From Amphritea sp. (GTDB lineage: Bacteria; Pseudomonadota; Gammaproteobacteria; Pseudomonadales; Balneatricaceae), in the NCBI GenBank assembly GCA_018067325.1, contig JAGPUU010000101.1, positions 1 through 13,814 of the forward strand: a stretch of 13,814 nt of DNA. The letters are read 5' to 3'. The notes beneath the pieces are model-generated. The model was not told where the DNA came from and did no database searches. It saw nothing but the letters and a program-made list of their open reading frames with translations. The position numbers and the translations under genes were made by a program. Below are positions 7,439-13,302 of this stretch, one piece after another (position 1 is the first letter of the stretch; each line of letters begins with the position of its first letter).

Positions 7439-7456
7439 GTATAAATCGGGTTATAC
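7439..7456. promoter_or_regulatory. Second inverted repeat in the pirin/LysR gap
   Basis: GTATAA (7439-7444) and TTATAC (7451-7456) are perfect 6-bp arms around ATCGGG, 27 bases before the regulator ATG. TATAAA and TATACA within it could serve as -10 boxes for the regulator, but I see no good -35. It may be an autoregulatory site. Confidence 0.35.
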
Positions 7457-7482
7457 ATTCTATTTTTTAGAAAGGACTTGCG

Positions 7483-8409
7483 ATGAAGGTCACCCTTGAA
7501 CAGTGGCGGATGTTGAAAGCAGTGGTGGAGCATGGTGGATTTGCTCATGCAGCAGAAGCGGTGCATAAGAGTCAGTCGAGTATTCATCATGCGATTCAGA
7601 AAATGGAATCGATGCTGGATGTGAAGTTGCTGGAAGTAAAAGGGCGCAAGGCTCATCTGACCGATGCCGGGCGCTTATTGCTACAACGCGCCGAGCAGCT
7701 GTTGGAGTCTGCCGCCAATATTGACTCGTTAGCCGCTAGTTTACATGCGGGGGTTGAGCCAGAGATCTCCATCGCTGTCGATCAAACCTTTCCGCCAGAG
7801 TATATCAGCCAGGTACTCGAGCAGTTTGCTAATGAATATCCTAATACTCGAATTCAACTCTATGAAACGGTGCTCTCCGGTGCCTCTGAAGCGCTGATAC
7901 AGGGGCGGGTAGACCTGGCAATCGCCGGTGCCGGAGTCTCCCACTTTTTGGCGGAACCTTTGTTTGCGGTGGGCTTTATTGCGGTTGCATCGCCGAAGCA
8001 CCCACTGTTTAACAGTTGCAGTGAGGCTGAGCCACTAGTTATCGATGATCTGACCAATTTTCGTCAGCTGGTTACCCGGGATTCAGCGCTTGAAAAGAAT
8101 ATAGATTCCGGCTGGTTAAAAGCCGATCAGCGCTGGACCGTCAGTAACATCAGTACCGCAGTAGAAATGATCAGTCGGGGGATGGGCTTTGCCTGGGTGC
8201 CGGTAACGCGCATAAGAAGAGCGCTGGAACAGGGTGAACTACAGCCGATTCCACTGCAAGCGGGTGGCAGCCGCAGCATGATGTTGCAGCTTTATTATGC
8301 CCGTCAGGACAGTATAGGCCCGGGTATAAAGCGTCTGGCAGAGTTGCTACACGGATGTTGTGATAAAGATCGTTCTAAATATTCGAATACTATATCCGTA
8401 ATTAAGTGA
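7483..8409 (+). CDS. LysR-family transcriptional regulator
   Basis: A 308-residue cytoplasmic regulator of the usual LysR length. The winged helix-turn-helix spans about residues 4-63 (LKAVVEHGGFAHAAEAVHKS, SSIHHAIQKMESMLDVKLLE, LTDAGRLLL). The periplasmic-binding-protein-like effector domain covers about 92-296, with the usual GRVDLAIAG and VEMISRGMGFAWVP segments. AGAAAGGA (7469-7476) fixes the start. It is divergent from pirin and lies 118 bases before the hydroquinone-reductase gene. Similar gene sets in E. coli (yhaJ beside yhaK, with yqjG close by) suggest it senses quinone-type or aromatic electrophiles; this is inference. The last 18 residues (from about 291) are polar and look like a non-conserved tail. 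Confidence 0.93.
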   Translation: MKVTLEQWRMLKAVVEHGGFAHAAEAVHKSQSSIHHAIQKMESMLDVKLLEVKGRKAHLTDAGRLLLQRAEQLLESAANIDSLAASLHAGVEPEISIAVDQTFPPEYISQVLEQFANEYPNTRIQLYETVLSGASEALIQGRVDLAIAGAGVSHFLAEPLFAVGFIAVASPKHPLFNSCSEAEPLVIDDLTNFRQLVTRDSALEKNIDSGWLKADQRWTVSNISTAVEMISRGMGFAWVPVTRIRRALEQGELQPIPLQAGGSRSMMLQLYYARQDSIGPGIKRLAELLHGCCDKDRSKYSNTISVIK

Positions 8410-8448
8410 TTTTTAATCTAAAAAATAGAAATTAATATGGAGCCATAA

Positions 8449-8479
8449 AGTAGCAAACACTAATTAGATAAGTGCTACT
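8449..8479 (+). repeat. Inverted repeat AGTAGCA/TGCTACT before the hydroquinone-reductase gene
   Basis: AGTAGCA (8449-8455) and TGCTACT (8473-8479) are perfect 7-bp arms around a 17-base centre. The right arm runs into the 13-bp repeats that follow. The segment GTGCTACTA (8472-8480) can instead pair with TAGTAAGCAC (8505-8514) with one bulge, so two alternative hairpins are possible in the leader. Confidence 0.4.
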
Positions 8480-8514
8480 AGTAAGCGCTGTTAGTAAACA
8501 CTATTAGTAAGCAC
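8476..8514 (+). repeat. Three 13-bp tandem repeats just before the hydroquinone-reductase start
   Basis: The units are TACTAGTAAGCGC (8476-8488), TGTTAGTAAACAC (8489-8501) and TATTAGTAAGCAC (8502-8514), with consensus TnyTAGTAArCrC. A further degenerate copy of the core (ATAAGTGC, 8468-8475) keeps the 13-base phase. The array ends directly at AGAGGA (8515-8520), the ribosome binding site. A related array in the opposite orientation lies at 10052-10090. Confidence 0.8.
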
Positions 8515-8527
8515 AGAGGATTCAATG

Positions 8528-9505
8528 ATGGGACTGTTAATCGAAGGAAAATGGCATGATCAATGGTACGAAACTAAAAGCTCTAAAGGTGAGTTTGTTC
8601 GTGATCAGTCGGGGTTTCGTCACTGGATAACCAAAGATGGCAGCCCAGGTCCTTCCGGTGACGGTGGTTTTAAAGCTGAGCCCGGTCGTTATCATTTGTA
8701 TGTTTCTCTGGCTTGCCCCTGGGCGCATAGAACCCTTATTTTTAGAAAGCTGAAGGGGCTAGAAGATCTGATTACTGTTTCAGTGGTGAGTCCGGATATG
8801 TTAGAGCAGGGCTGGAGTTTTGATACTGAAACGGGCTCTACTGGCGATGCACTTTACGCTGCTGACTTTATGCACCAGATTTATAGTCGGGCAAAAGACG
8901 ATATTACTGGTCGGGTTACCGTGCCAGTGCTGTGGGACAAACAGCAACAGACGATTGTGAGTAATGAGTCCTCAGAAATTATCCGCATGTTTAATTCCGC
9001 CTTTGATGACCTAACCGGAAATCGATCTGATTATTGGCCGACGCCTCTTCGTGATGAGATCGAAGAGTTGAATAGCTGGATCTATGACAGCGTGAATAAC
9101 GGTGTTTATCGGGCAGGCTTTGCAACTACTCAGGAAGCCTATGAGCATAATGTCAAAGATCTGTTTGCCAGCCTGGAGCGCATAGAAGAGATTCTGTCTC
9201 AGCAGCGCTATCTGGCCGGGGCTGTTTTGACCGAAGCCGATTGGAGACTGTTCACCACACTGATTCGTTTCGATGCTGTCTATCATGGCCACTTTAAGTG
9301 CAACCTGAAACAGCTGCGCGAGTATCCCAATATATCTGGCTATATCCGTGAACTGTATCAAATCGAAGGGGTCGCTCAGACGGTTGATATGGTGCATATC
9401 AAACAGCATTATTATGGCAGCCACCATATGATCAACCCTACTCAGATTGTACCGTTGGGGCCTGAGCTAGATTTTGATTCTCCCCATGGGCGGGATGCTT
9501 TATAA
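8528..9505 (+). CDS. yqjG: Glutathionyl-hydroquinone reductase (YqjG/ECM4/PcpF family)
   Basis: A 325-residue Xi-class glutathione transferase. The family uses a catalytic cysteine to reduce glutathionyl-hydroquinones, releasing the hydroquinone and glutathione disulfide, and so recycles quinone adducts in the cytosol. The thioredoxin-fold motif SLACPWAHRT contains the catalytic cysteine. The C-terminal helical domain ends with the family signature HYYGSHHMINPTQIVPLGP. Two ATG codons lie in tandem at 8525 and 8528. The second is preferred: it is 7 bases from AGAGGA and it puts the catalytic cysteine at position 63, as in E. coli YqjG. It follows the LysR gene and the 13-bp repeats, so it may be co-transcribed or separately controlled. 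Confidence 0.92.
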   Translation: MGLLIEGKWHDQWYETKSSKGEFVRDQSGFRHWITKDGSPGPSGDGGFKAEPGRYHLYVSLACPWAHRTLIFRKLKGLEDLITVSVVSPDMLEQGWSFDTETGSTGDALYAADFMHQIYSRAKDDITGRVTVPVLWDKQQQTIVSNESSEIIRMFNSAFDDLTGNRSDYWPTPLRDEIEELNSWIYDSVNNGVYRAGFATTQEAYEHNVKDLFASLERIEEILSQQRYLAGAVLTEADWRLFTTLIRFDAVYHGHFKCNLKQLREYPNISGYIRELYQIEGVAQTVDMVHIKQHYYGSHHMINPTQIVPLGPELDFDSPHGRDAL

Positions 9506-9551
9506 CTGATAGTCTATCTGTCAGTCAGAATAATTGTCTCGGAGGTAAGGT

Positions 9552-9983
9552 ATGACAGGAACAGGAAAGAGAGTTCTCGCGGGAACTTTACTACTGGCCG
9601 TTACCTCTTTGACTCAGGCCGCGGAAGAGAGTCGTGAGCTGGTTCAGCTACCGGAGATGATGCAACAGCATATGATGTCTAATATGCGCGATCATCTGGT
9701 GGCGATTAATGAAATAATGCTGAGCATCGCCAGCGATGATCTGGACCGGGCTGCCGATATAGCCGAGAACCGACTTGGGATGAGTTCGCTTGGGTCTCAT
9801 GGGGCGAGCCATCTGGCTAAATTCATGCCGGAAGATATGCGCAGCAAAGGCACTGCGATGCATCGGGCTGCGAGTCGTTTTGCGCTAACAGCACAGGAGG
9901 GCGAACCTCTGCCCGCTTACCGTGCGCTAACGGCGGTGACAACGGCCTGTGTTACCTGTCATTCATCTTATCGGATTCGTTAG
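9552..9983 (+). CDS. Small periplasmic c-type cytochrome (cytochrome c'-like)
   Basis: A 143-residue protein with a signal peptide (basic KR at 6-7, hydrophobic VLAGTLLLAVTSL, probable cleavage after TQA at 21-23), so it is exported to the periplasm. One heme-binding motif, C133-V-T-C136-H137, lies seven residues from the C-terminus, followed by SSYRIR. A heme site at the very end of a helical protein is the arrangement of class II (cytochrome c') proteins. The N-terminal half is rich in Met (PEMMQQHMMSNMRDH), any of which might serve as distal ligand. GGAGGTAAGG (9541-9550) precedes the ATG. It lies 46 bases after the hydroquinone-reductase gene, with no terminator between, and ends at a terminator. 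Its partner and role are unknown; an electron carrier or gas-binding function fits. Confidence 0.8.
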   Translation: MTGTGKRVLAGTLLLAVTSLTQAAEESRELVQLPEMMQQHMMSNMRDHLVAINEIMLSIASDDLDRAADIAENRLGMSSLGSHGASHLAKFMPEDMRSKGTAMHRAASRFALTAQEGEPLPAYRALTAVTTACVTCHSSYRIR

Positions 9984-10024
9984 CGAATCTTCTGCTCCCC
10001 AGTTTTTTTACCCAGCCTGAACCA

Positions 10025-10050
10025 AAAAAAGCCCCCTGAGGGGCTTTTTT
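10025..10050. terminator. Bidirectional Rho-independent terminator
   Basis: GCCCC (10031-10035) and GGGGC (10040-10044) close a CTGA loop, flanked by an A-run on the left and a T-run on the right, so the stem can extend through A-T pairs. It works in both directions, serving the cytochrome gene from the left and the symporter gene from the right. Confidence 0.9.
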
Positions 10051-10051
10051 A

Positions 10052-10090
10052 CTGCGCTAACTATCTGCGCTAACTATCTGTGCTAATTAT
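10052..10090 (-). repeat. Three 13-bp tandem repeats between cytochrome terminator and symporter stop
   Basis: CTGCGCTAACTAT occurs twice exactly (10052-10064 and 10065-10077), then once as CTGTGCTAATTAT (10078-10090). Read on the minus strand the core is TAGTTAGCGC, 9 of 10 identical to TAGTAAGCGC in the array at 8476-8514. Both arrays are three units of 13 bases, 39 bases in all. Confidence 0.85.
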
Positions 10091-10102
10091 TTGTTCTTAG
10101 AA

Positions 10103-11413
10103 TCAGATTCTAGCCGTCTGAGTCTCAGTAGTAGATTCAGGCTGAGATTCCATTTCGGATGATGAACTATTATAAACAGATTCGTCTAATTCGTTTTCGC
10201 TCTTGGCTACCAGAATTGAGACCATAAGGTCGCCGCAGACATTCACGCTGGTTCTTGCCATATCCAGAATACGATCGATACCGGCAACGATGGCCAGACC
10301 TTCGAGTGGCAAGCCGACAGTAGTAAGTACCAGAGACAGCATGATCAGGCCCGCGCCCGGAACACCGGCGGTGCCGATTGATGCGAGAGTGGACGTCATG
10401 ATGATGAGCAAGTAATCAGAGAAAGTTAGATCGATGCCAAAGGCCTGTGCGATGAATAGCGCGCAAACACCTTGGTACAGAGCGGTACCGTCCATATTGA
10501 TTGTTGCACCAAGGGGCAGAACAAAGCTGGAGATGCTTTTAGAGACACCCATCTCTTCCCGAGATGCTTTTATGGTTGCCGGTAGCGAGCCTGAACTGCT
10601 GGTGGTGGTAAATGCAACAGCGGCAGGGTTCAGTAGTCCTTTCATGTAACGGACAGGGTTGAGCCGTCCTAGCGTGCTGATTAAACCCGTGTAGAAAACC
10701 AATACATGAATCAAGCAACCGAGGTAGACCACGGCAATGACTTTAATCAGGGGTAGCAGAATATCCATTCCGTATTTGCCAGCAACCCAGGCCATCAGAC
10801 CAAACACACCATAAGGTGCCAGCTTCATTACCAGCTCGGTGAGTTTGTACATCGCTTCAGCAAGGCTTTCGAACAGTTTAATAGCCGGTTCAGCTTTTTC
10901 GCCGCTAAGGGTAAGTGCAATACCCAGGCCTAAAGCAAATACGATGATCTGCAGGATGTTTCCGGCAGCCAGGGCGCCCACTGGGTTTTTCGGAATCATA
11001 TTTAGTAGCGTTTGTACCAGCGTAGGCGCTTCTTTGCCGACAGCAACCGCGTCGGTTACCACCATGTTTAGCCCTTCTCCCGGAGTCAGGACAGTCGCCA
11101 AGCCAAGTCCAATACTAATGGCGATGGCGGTAGTGCCCAGATAAAGCAGGACCGCTTTTACACCGATTCGTCCCATCTTTCGGGTGTCTTGCATGGACGT
11201 TACACCGACAACCAGTGAACAGAAAACCAGCGGTACAATCAGCATTTTGATAGCGTTTATGAACAGCGTGCCGATAGGTTTTAACATCTCAGCATCAGGG
11301 CCCATGATGGCGCCAGCGGCGACACCGAGAACCATACCGACCAATATCTTTTTCCACAGTGCCAGTCCGCTCCAGAACCCGGGGCGGCTTTTGTTTGTCA
11401 TTGTAGGTTGCAT
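10103..11413 (-). CDS. Dicarboxylate/amino acid:cation symporter (DAACS; GltP/DctA type)
   Basis: A 436-residue inner-membrane symporter of the SLC1/DAACS family, which imports glutamate, aspartate or C4-dicarboxylates with Na+ or H+. Family marks, in 439-residue numbering from the upstream ATG, are the hairpin-1 loop SSSGSLPAT (275-283), NMDGTALYQ (309-317), hairpin-2 GVPGAG (353-358), and DRILDMARTSVNVCGD (383-398). Arg390 aligns with the arginine that in archaeal GltPh binds the substrate side-chain carboxylate, which favours an acidic substrate. The C-terminal tail of about 35 residues is Ser/Glu-rich. AGAAGG touches the first ATG (11422) with no spacing but is 9 bases from the ATG at 11413, so that start is preferred. 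It follows aspA after about 70 bases with no terminator: a probable operon for aspartate uptake and use. Confidence 0.9.
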   Translation of the reverse strand: MQPTMTNKSRPGFWSGLALWKKILVGMVLGVAAGAIMGPDAEMLKPIGTLFINAIKMLIVPLVFCSLVVGVTSMQDTRKMGRIGVKAVLLYLGTTAIAISIGLGLATVLTPGEGLNMVVTDAVAVGKEAPTLVQTLLNMIPKNPVGALAAGNILQIIVFALGLGIALTLSGEKAEPAIKLFESLAEAMYKLTELVMKLAPYGVFGLMAWVAGKYGMDILLPLIKVIAVVYLGCLIHVLVFYTGLISTLGRLNPVRYMKGLLNPAAVAFTTTSSSGSLPATIKASREEMGVSKSISSFVLPLGATINMDGTALYQGVCALFIAQAFGIDLTFSDYLLIIMTSTLASIGTAGVPGAGLIMLSLVLTTVGLPLEGLAIVAGIDRILDMARTSVNVCGDLMVSILVAKSENELDESVYNSSSSEMESQPESTTETQTARI

Positions 11414-11482
11414 AACACTCATCCTTCTATAGTTGTTTTTATACCCGTATCGGGCTTCAGGGTTGGGGTAAAGCGTGAGTCA

Positions 11483-12916
11483 TTAACGTCGGCGTGGTTG
11501 AGGGCTGATCATATTGTTGGGCTTGAGGAGATCGCTTAAATCGGCTTCGCTCATTAACTCCTCCTCTCTGATCAGTTCCAGTACGCCACGGCCACTTTCG
11601 AGGGCGGCTTTAGCGATGCGAGTAGAGTTTTCGTAACCGATGTAAGGAACAACGGCGGTGATGATGCCAATGCTTTGATCGACCAGCTCCTGACAACGGT
11701 CCCGGTTAGCTGTGATGCCGCGTATGCAGCGGTTTTTCAGCATATTCATTGCCTGGGTAAGCATGCGCATCGATTCCAATACGTTATAGGCAATCAAAGG
11801 CTCCATGGCGTTAAGCTGGAGCTGGCCCGCTTCAGCACCCATGGTGAGGGCTAGATCGTTACCAATCACCTGGTAGGCAACCTGGTTCATCGCTTCCGGG
11901 ATGACCGGGTTAATTTTCCCCGGCATGATTGAGCTGCCCGGTTGTTGTGCGGGCAGGTTTATTTCGGCAAGGCCGCAGCGTGGCCCCATGCTGAGTAAGC
12001 GCAGGTCGTTAGATATTTTTGATAGCTTCACCGCCAGGCGTTTGAGCATGCCGGAGAACAGCACAAAGGCGCCCATATCTGAGCTGGCTTCTACCAGATC
12101 AGATGCGCGCTTGAATTCAAAGCCGCTCAGTTCAGAGAGATTGTTGACTGCAAGCTTGGCGTATTCCGGATCAGTATTGATACCGGTGCCTATGGCGGTA
12201 CCGCCCAGGTTAATCTCTTTGAGGAGTTCAGACAGGCCTGCAATACGGTCAATATCTTCAGTCAGGGTGCTGGCAAAGGACTTGAACTCCTGCCCCAGCG
12301 TCATCGGCACTGCATCTTGCAGCTGGGTACGCCCCATCTTGATCACATCAGCAAACTCATCGCCCTTAGCTGAAAAAGCATCGCGCAGTGATGCCAGTGC
12401 TTTGACCAGAGAGCCGTGCTTTAGCAGTATCGAAAGGCGGACAGCGGTAGGGTAGGCGTCGTTAGTCGACTGGGACATATTGACGTCATTATTGGGGTGC
12501 AGGTAACTGTATTCACCTTTGGCGTAACCCATCTGCTCGAGGGCGATATTAGCGATAACTTCATTGGCATTCATGTTGGTTGAGGTGCCAGCACCGCCCT
12601 GAATCATATCCACGACGAACTGGTCATGATGTTGACCAGAAAGGATCTTATTGACGGCCGCTTCAATGGCTGATGTCTTAGTGTCGTTCAAAAAACCCAG
12701 CGTATTATTCGCTTTGGCACAGGCCAGCTTAACGAATGCTAATGCCTCTACCAGTTGCGGGAAGTGGTGCAGGGGAATGCCGCTGAGATCGAAGTTTTTC
12801 TGTGCGCGCAGGGTCTGAATACCAAAATATGCTTCAGATGGAACGAAGGCTTCACCCAATAGATCTTTCTCTTTACGTCCACTCTCTGGTTGTTGCAGCA
12901 CTATGGCTTCATTCAT
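11483..12916 (-). CDS. aspA: Aspartate ammonia-lyase
   Basis: A 477-residue cytosolic lyase that converts L-aspartate to fumarate and ammonia; E. coli AspA has 478 residues. The superfamily signature GSSIMPGKINPV (327-338) carries the catalytic serine loop (Ser328 probable base). Other conserved blocks are GGAGTSTNMNANEVIAN (107-123) and NDVNMSQSTNDAYPT (143-157). The N-terminus (EKDLLGEAFVPSEAYFGIQT) follows aspartase rather than class II fumarase, but fumarase cannot be wholly excluded without alignment. AGG about 9 bases before the ATG is a modest ribosome binding site. It is the first gene of a leftward pair with the acidic amino acid symporter. It is preceded by a likely sigma-54 promoter and an interrupted sigma-54 activator gene. 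Confidence 0.92.
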   Translation of the reverse strand: MNEAIVLQQPESGRKEKDLLGEAFVPSEAYFGIQTLRAQKNFDLSGIPLHHFPQLVEALAFVKLACAKANNTLGFLNDTKTSAIEAAVNKILSGQHHDQFVVDMIQGGAGTSTNMNANEVIANIALEQMGYAKGEYSYLHPNNDVNMSQSTNDAYPTAVRLSILLKHGSLVKALASLRDAFSAKGDEFADVIKMGRTQLQDAVPMTLGQEFKSFASTLTEDIDRIAGLSELLKEINLGGTAIGTGINTDPEYAKLAVNNLSELSGFEFKRASDLVEASSDMGAFVLFSGMLKRLAVKLSKISNDLRLLSMGPRCGLAEINLPAQQPGSSIMPGKINPVIPEAMNQVAYQVIGNDLALTMGAEAGQLQLNAMEPLIAYNVLESMRMLTQAMNMLKNRCIRGITANRDRCQELVDQSIGIITAVVPYIGYENSTRIAKAALESGRGVLELIREEELMSEADLSDLLKPNNMISPQPRRR

Positions 12917-13023
12917 GTTGTTACCTGCGTTGGTTTCTTATTGTGTTAGCCAATTGCGATGGCTTTTGTTTTACCGCCCCGTGTGAAAGGCTGGGTAATA
13001 AACATTTGATACAGTTTAAGTAA

Positions 13024-13038
13024 GCAGGGAGGATGCCA
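13024..13038 (-). promoter_or_regulatory. Candidate sigma-54 (-24/-12) promoter for aspA
   Basis: On the minus strand TGGCATCCTCCCTGC (13038-13024) keeps the invariant GG-N10-GC of sigma-54 promoters and differs from TGGCAC-N5-TTGC at two positions. The predicted start is near 13012, giving a leader of about 95 bases before the aspA ATG. A sigma-54 activator gene fragment lies directly upstream, which supports the call. Confidence 0.6.
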
Positions 13039-13114
13039 AGAGTTTCAAAAAGCTTTTAACCTGTTGTTTCGGTAGGATTAATTGATTTTGTTATTGAACG
13101 GATTACTAACGGAA

Positions 13115-13223
13115 GGGGTATAACCAGGGGAATAGGGTTGAACGGATATTTCTCGTATAACCTTTTAAATCAATAGGTTAAGAGTATTGCGTTTGGTTAT
13201 AGGGGACGCAATGGTTATAGGGG
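13115..13223. promoter_or_regulatory. Cluster of four GGTTATA sites, putative activator-binding region
   Basis: The heptamer GGTTATA occurs at 13195-13201 and 13213-13219 on the plus strand and at 13119-13125 and 13156-13162 on the minus strand. The two plus copies are within an exact 11-bp direct repeat GGTTATAGGGG (13195-13205 and 13213-13223), 18 bases apart. ATTGCGT (13186-13192) and ACGCAAT (13206-13212) add an inverted repeat around the first copy. The cluster lies about 100-210 bases upstream of the predicted aspA start, where enhancer sites of sigma-54 activators are usually found. Confidence 0.55.
13168..13180 (+). promoter_or_regulatory. IHF binding-site consensus
   Basis: AATCAATAGGTTA matches the IHF consensus WATCAANNNNTTR at every defined position. 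It lies between the sigma-54 promoter and the paired direct repeats, where DNA bending would help an activator reach the polymerase. It is about 160 bases from the predicted start, farther than most IHF sites. Confidence 0.5.
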
Positions 13224-13267
13224 TTCAAAGCCGCTAATCAGTCACTAACTGATCAGCGGGGTTTGAA
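13224..13267 (-). terminator. Long imperfect inverted repeat after the regulator gene
   Basis: CCGCTAATCAGT (13231-13242) and ACTGATCAGCGG (13248-13259) pair around a 5-base loop; the single mismatch on the plus strand becomes a G-U pair in minus-strand RNA. Outer arms TTCAAA (13224-13229) and TTTGAA (13262-13267) extend it. It lies 36 bases after the regulator stop and probably ends that transcript, although only a short T-run follows the inner stem. Confidence 0.5.
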
Positions 13268-13302
13268 AGAAGCTGAAGGCGTCTATCGCTTATACAAGGT
13301 GG

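Noticed and set aside
8476..8514. 13-bp repeats as a CRISPR array
   Set aside because: Units are contiguous with only 3-base linkers, far too short for CRISPR repeats and spacers, and no cas gene is present.
9011..9427. A 138-codon minus-strand reading frame inside the hydroquinone-reductase gene
   Set aside because: Antisense to a conserved enzyme, without ribosome binding site or recognisable domain.
9509..9519. GATAG-T-CTATC inverted repeat after the hydroquinone-reductase gene
   Set aside because: A 5-bp stem with a one-base centre cannot form a stable hairpin, and no T-tract follows.
11444..11454. CCCG-TAT-CGGG hairpin between aspA and the symporter as a terminator
   Set aside because: The 4-bp stem is short and no T-tract follows it in the direction of transcription, so operon read-through is more likely.
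11901..12455. A 184-codon plus-strand reading frame opposite aspA
   Set aside because: It lies wholly antisense to a strongly conserved gene, has low-complexity Ser/Arg/Pro composition typical of a shadow frame and resembles no family.
12948..12969. AGCCA/TGGCT hairpin with trailing T-rich run on the plus strand
   Set aside because: It lies in the leader of the leftward aspA gene, where no rightward gene ends. The 5-bp stem is weak.
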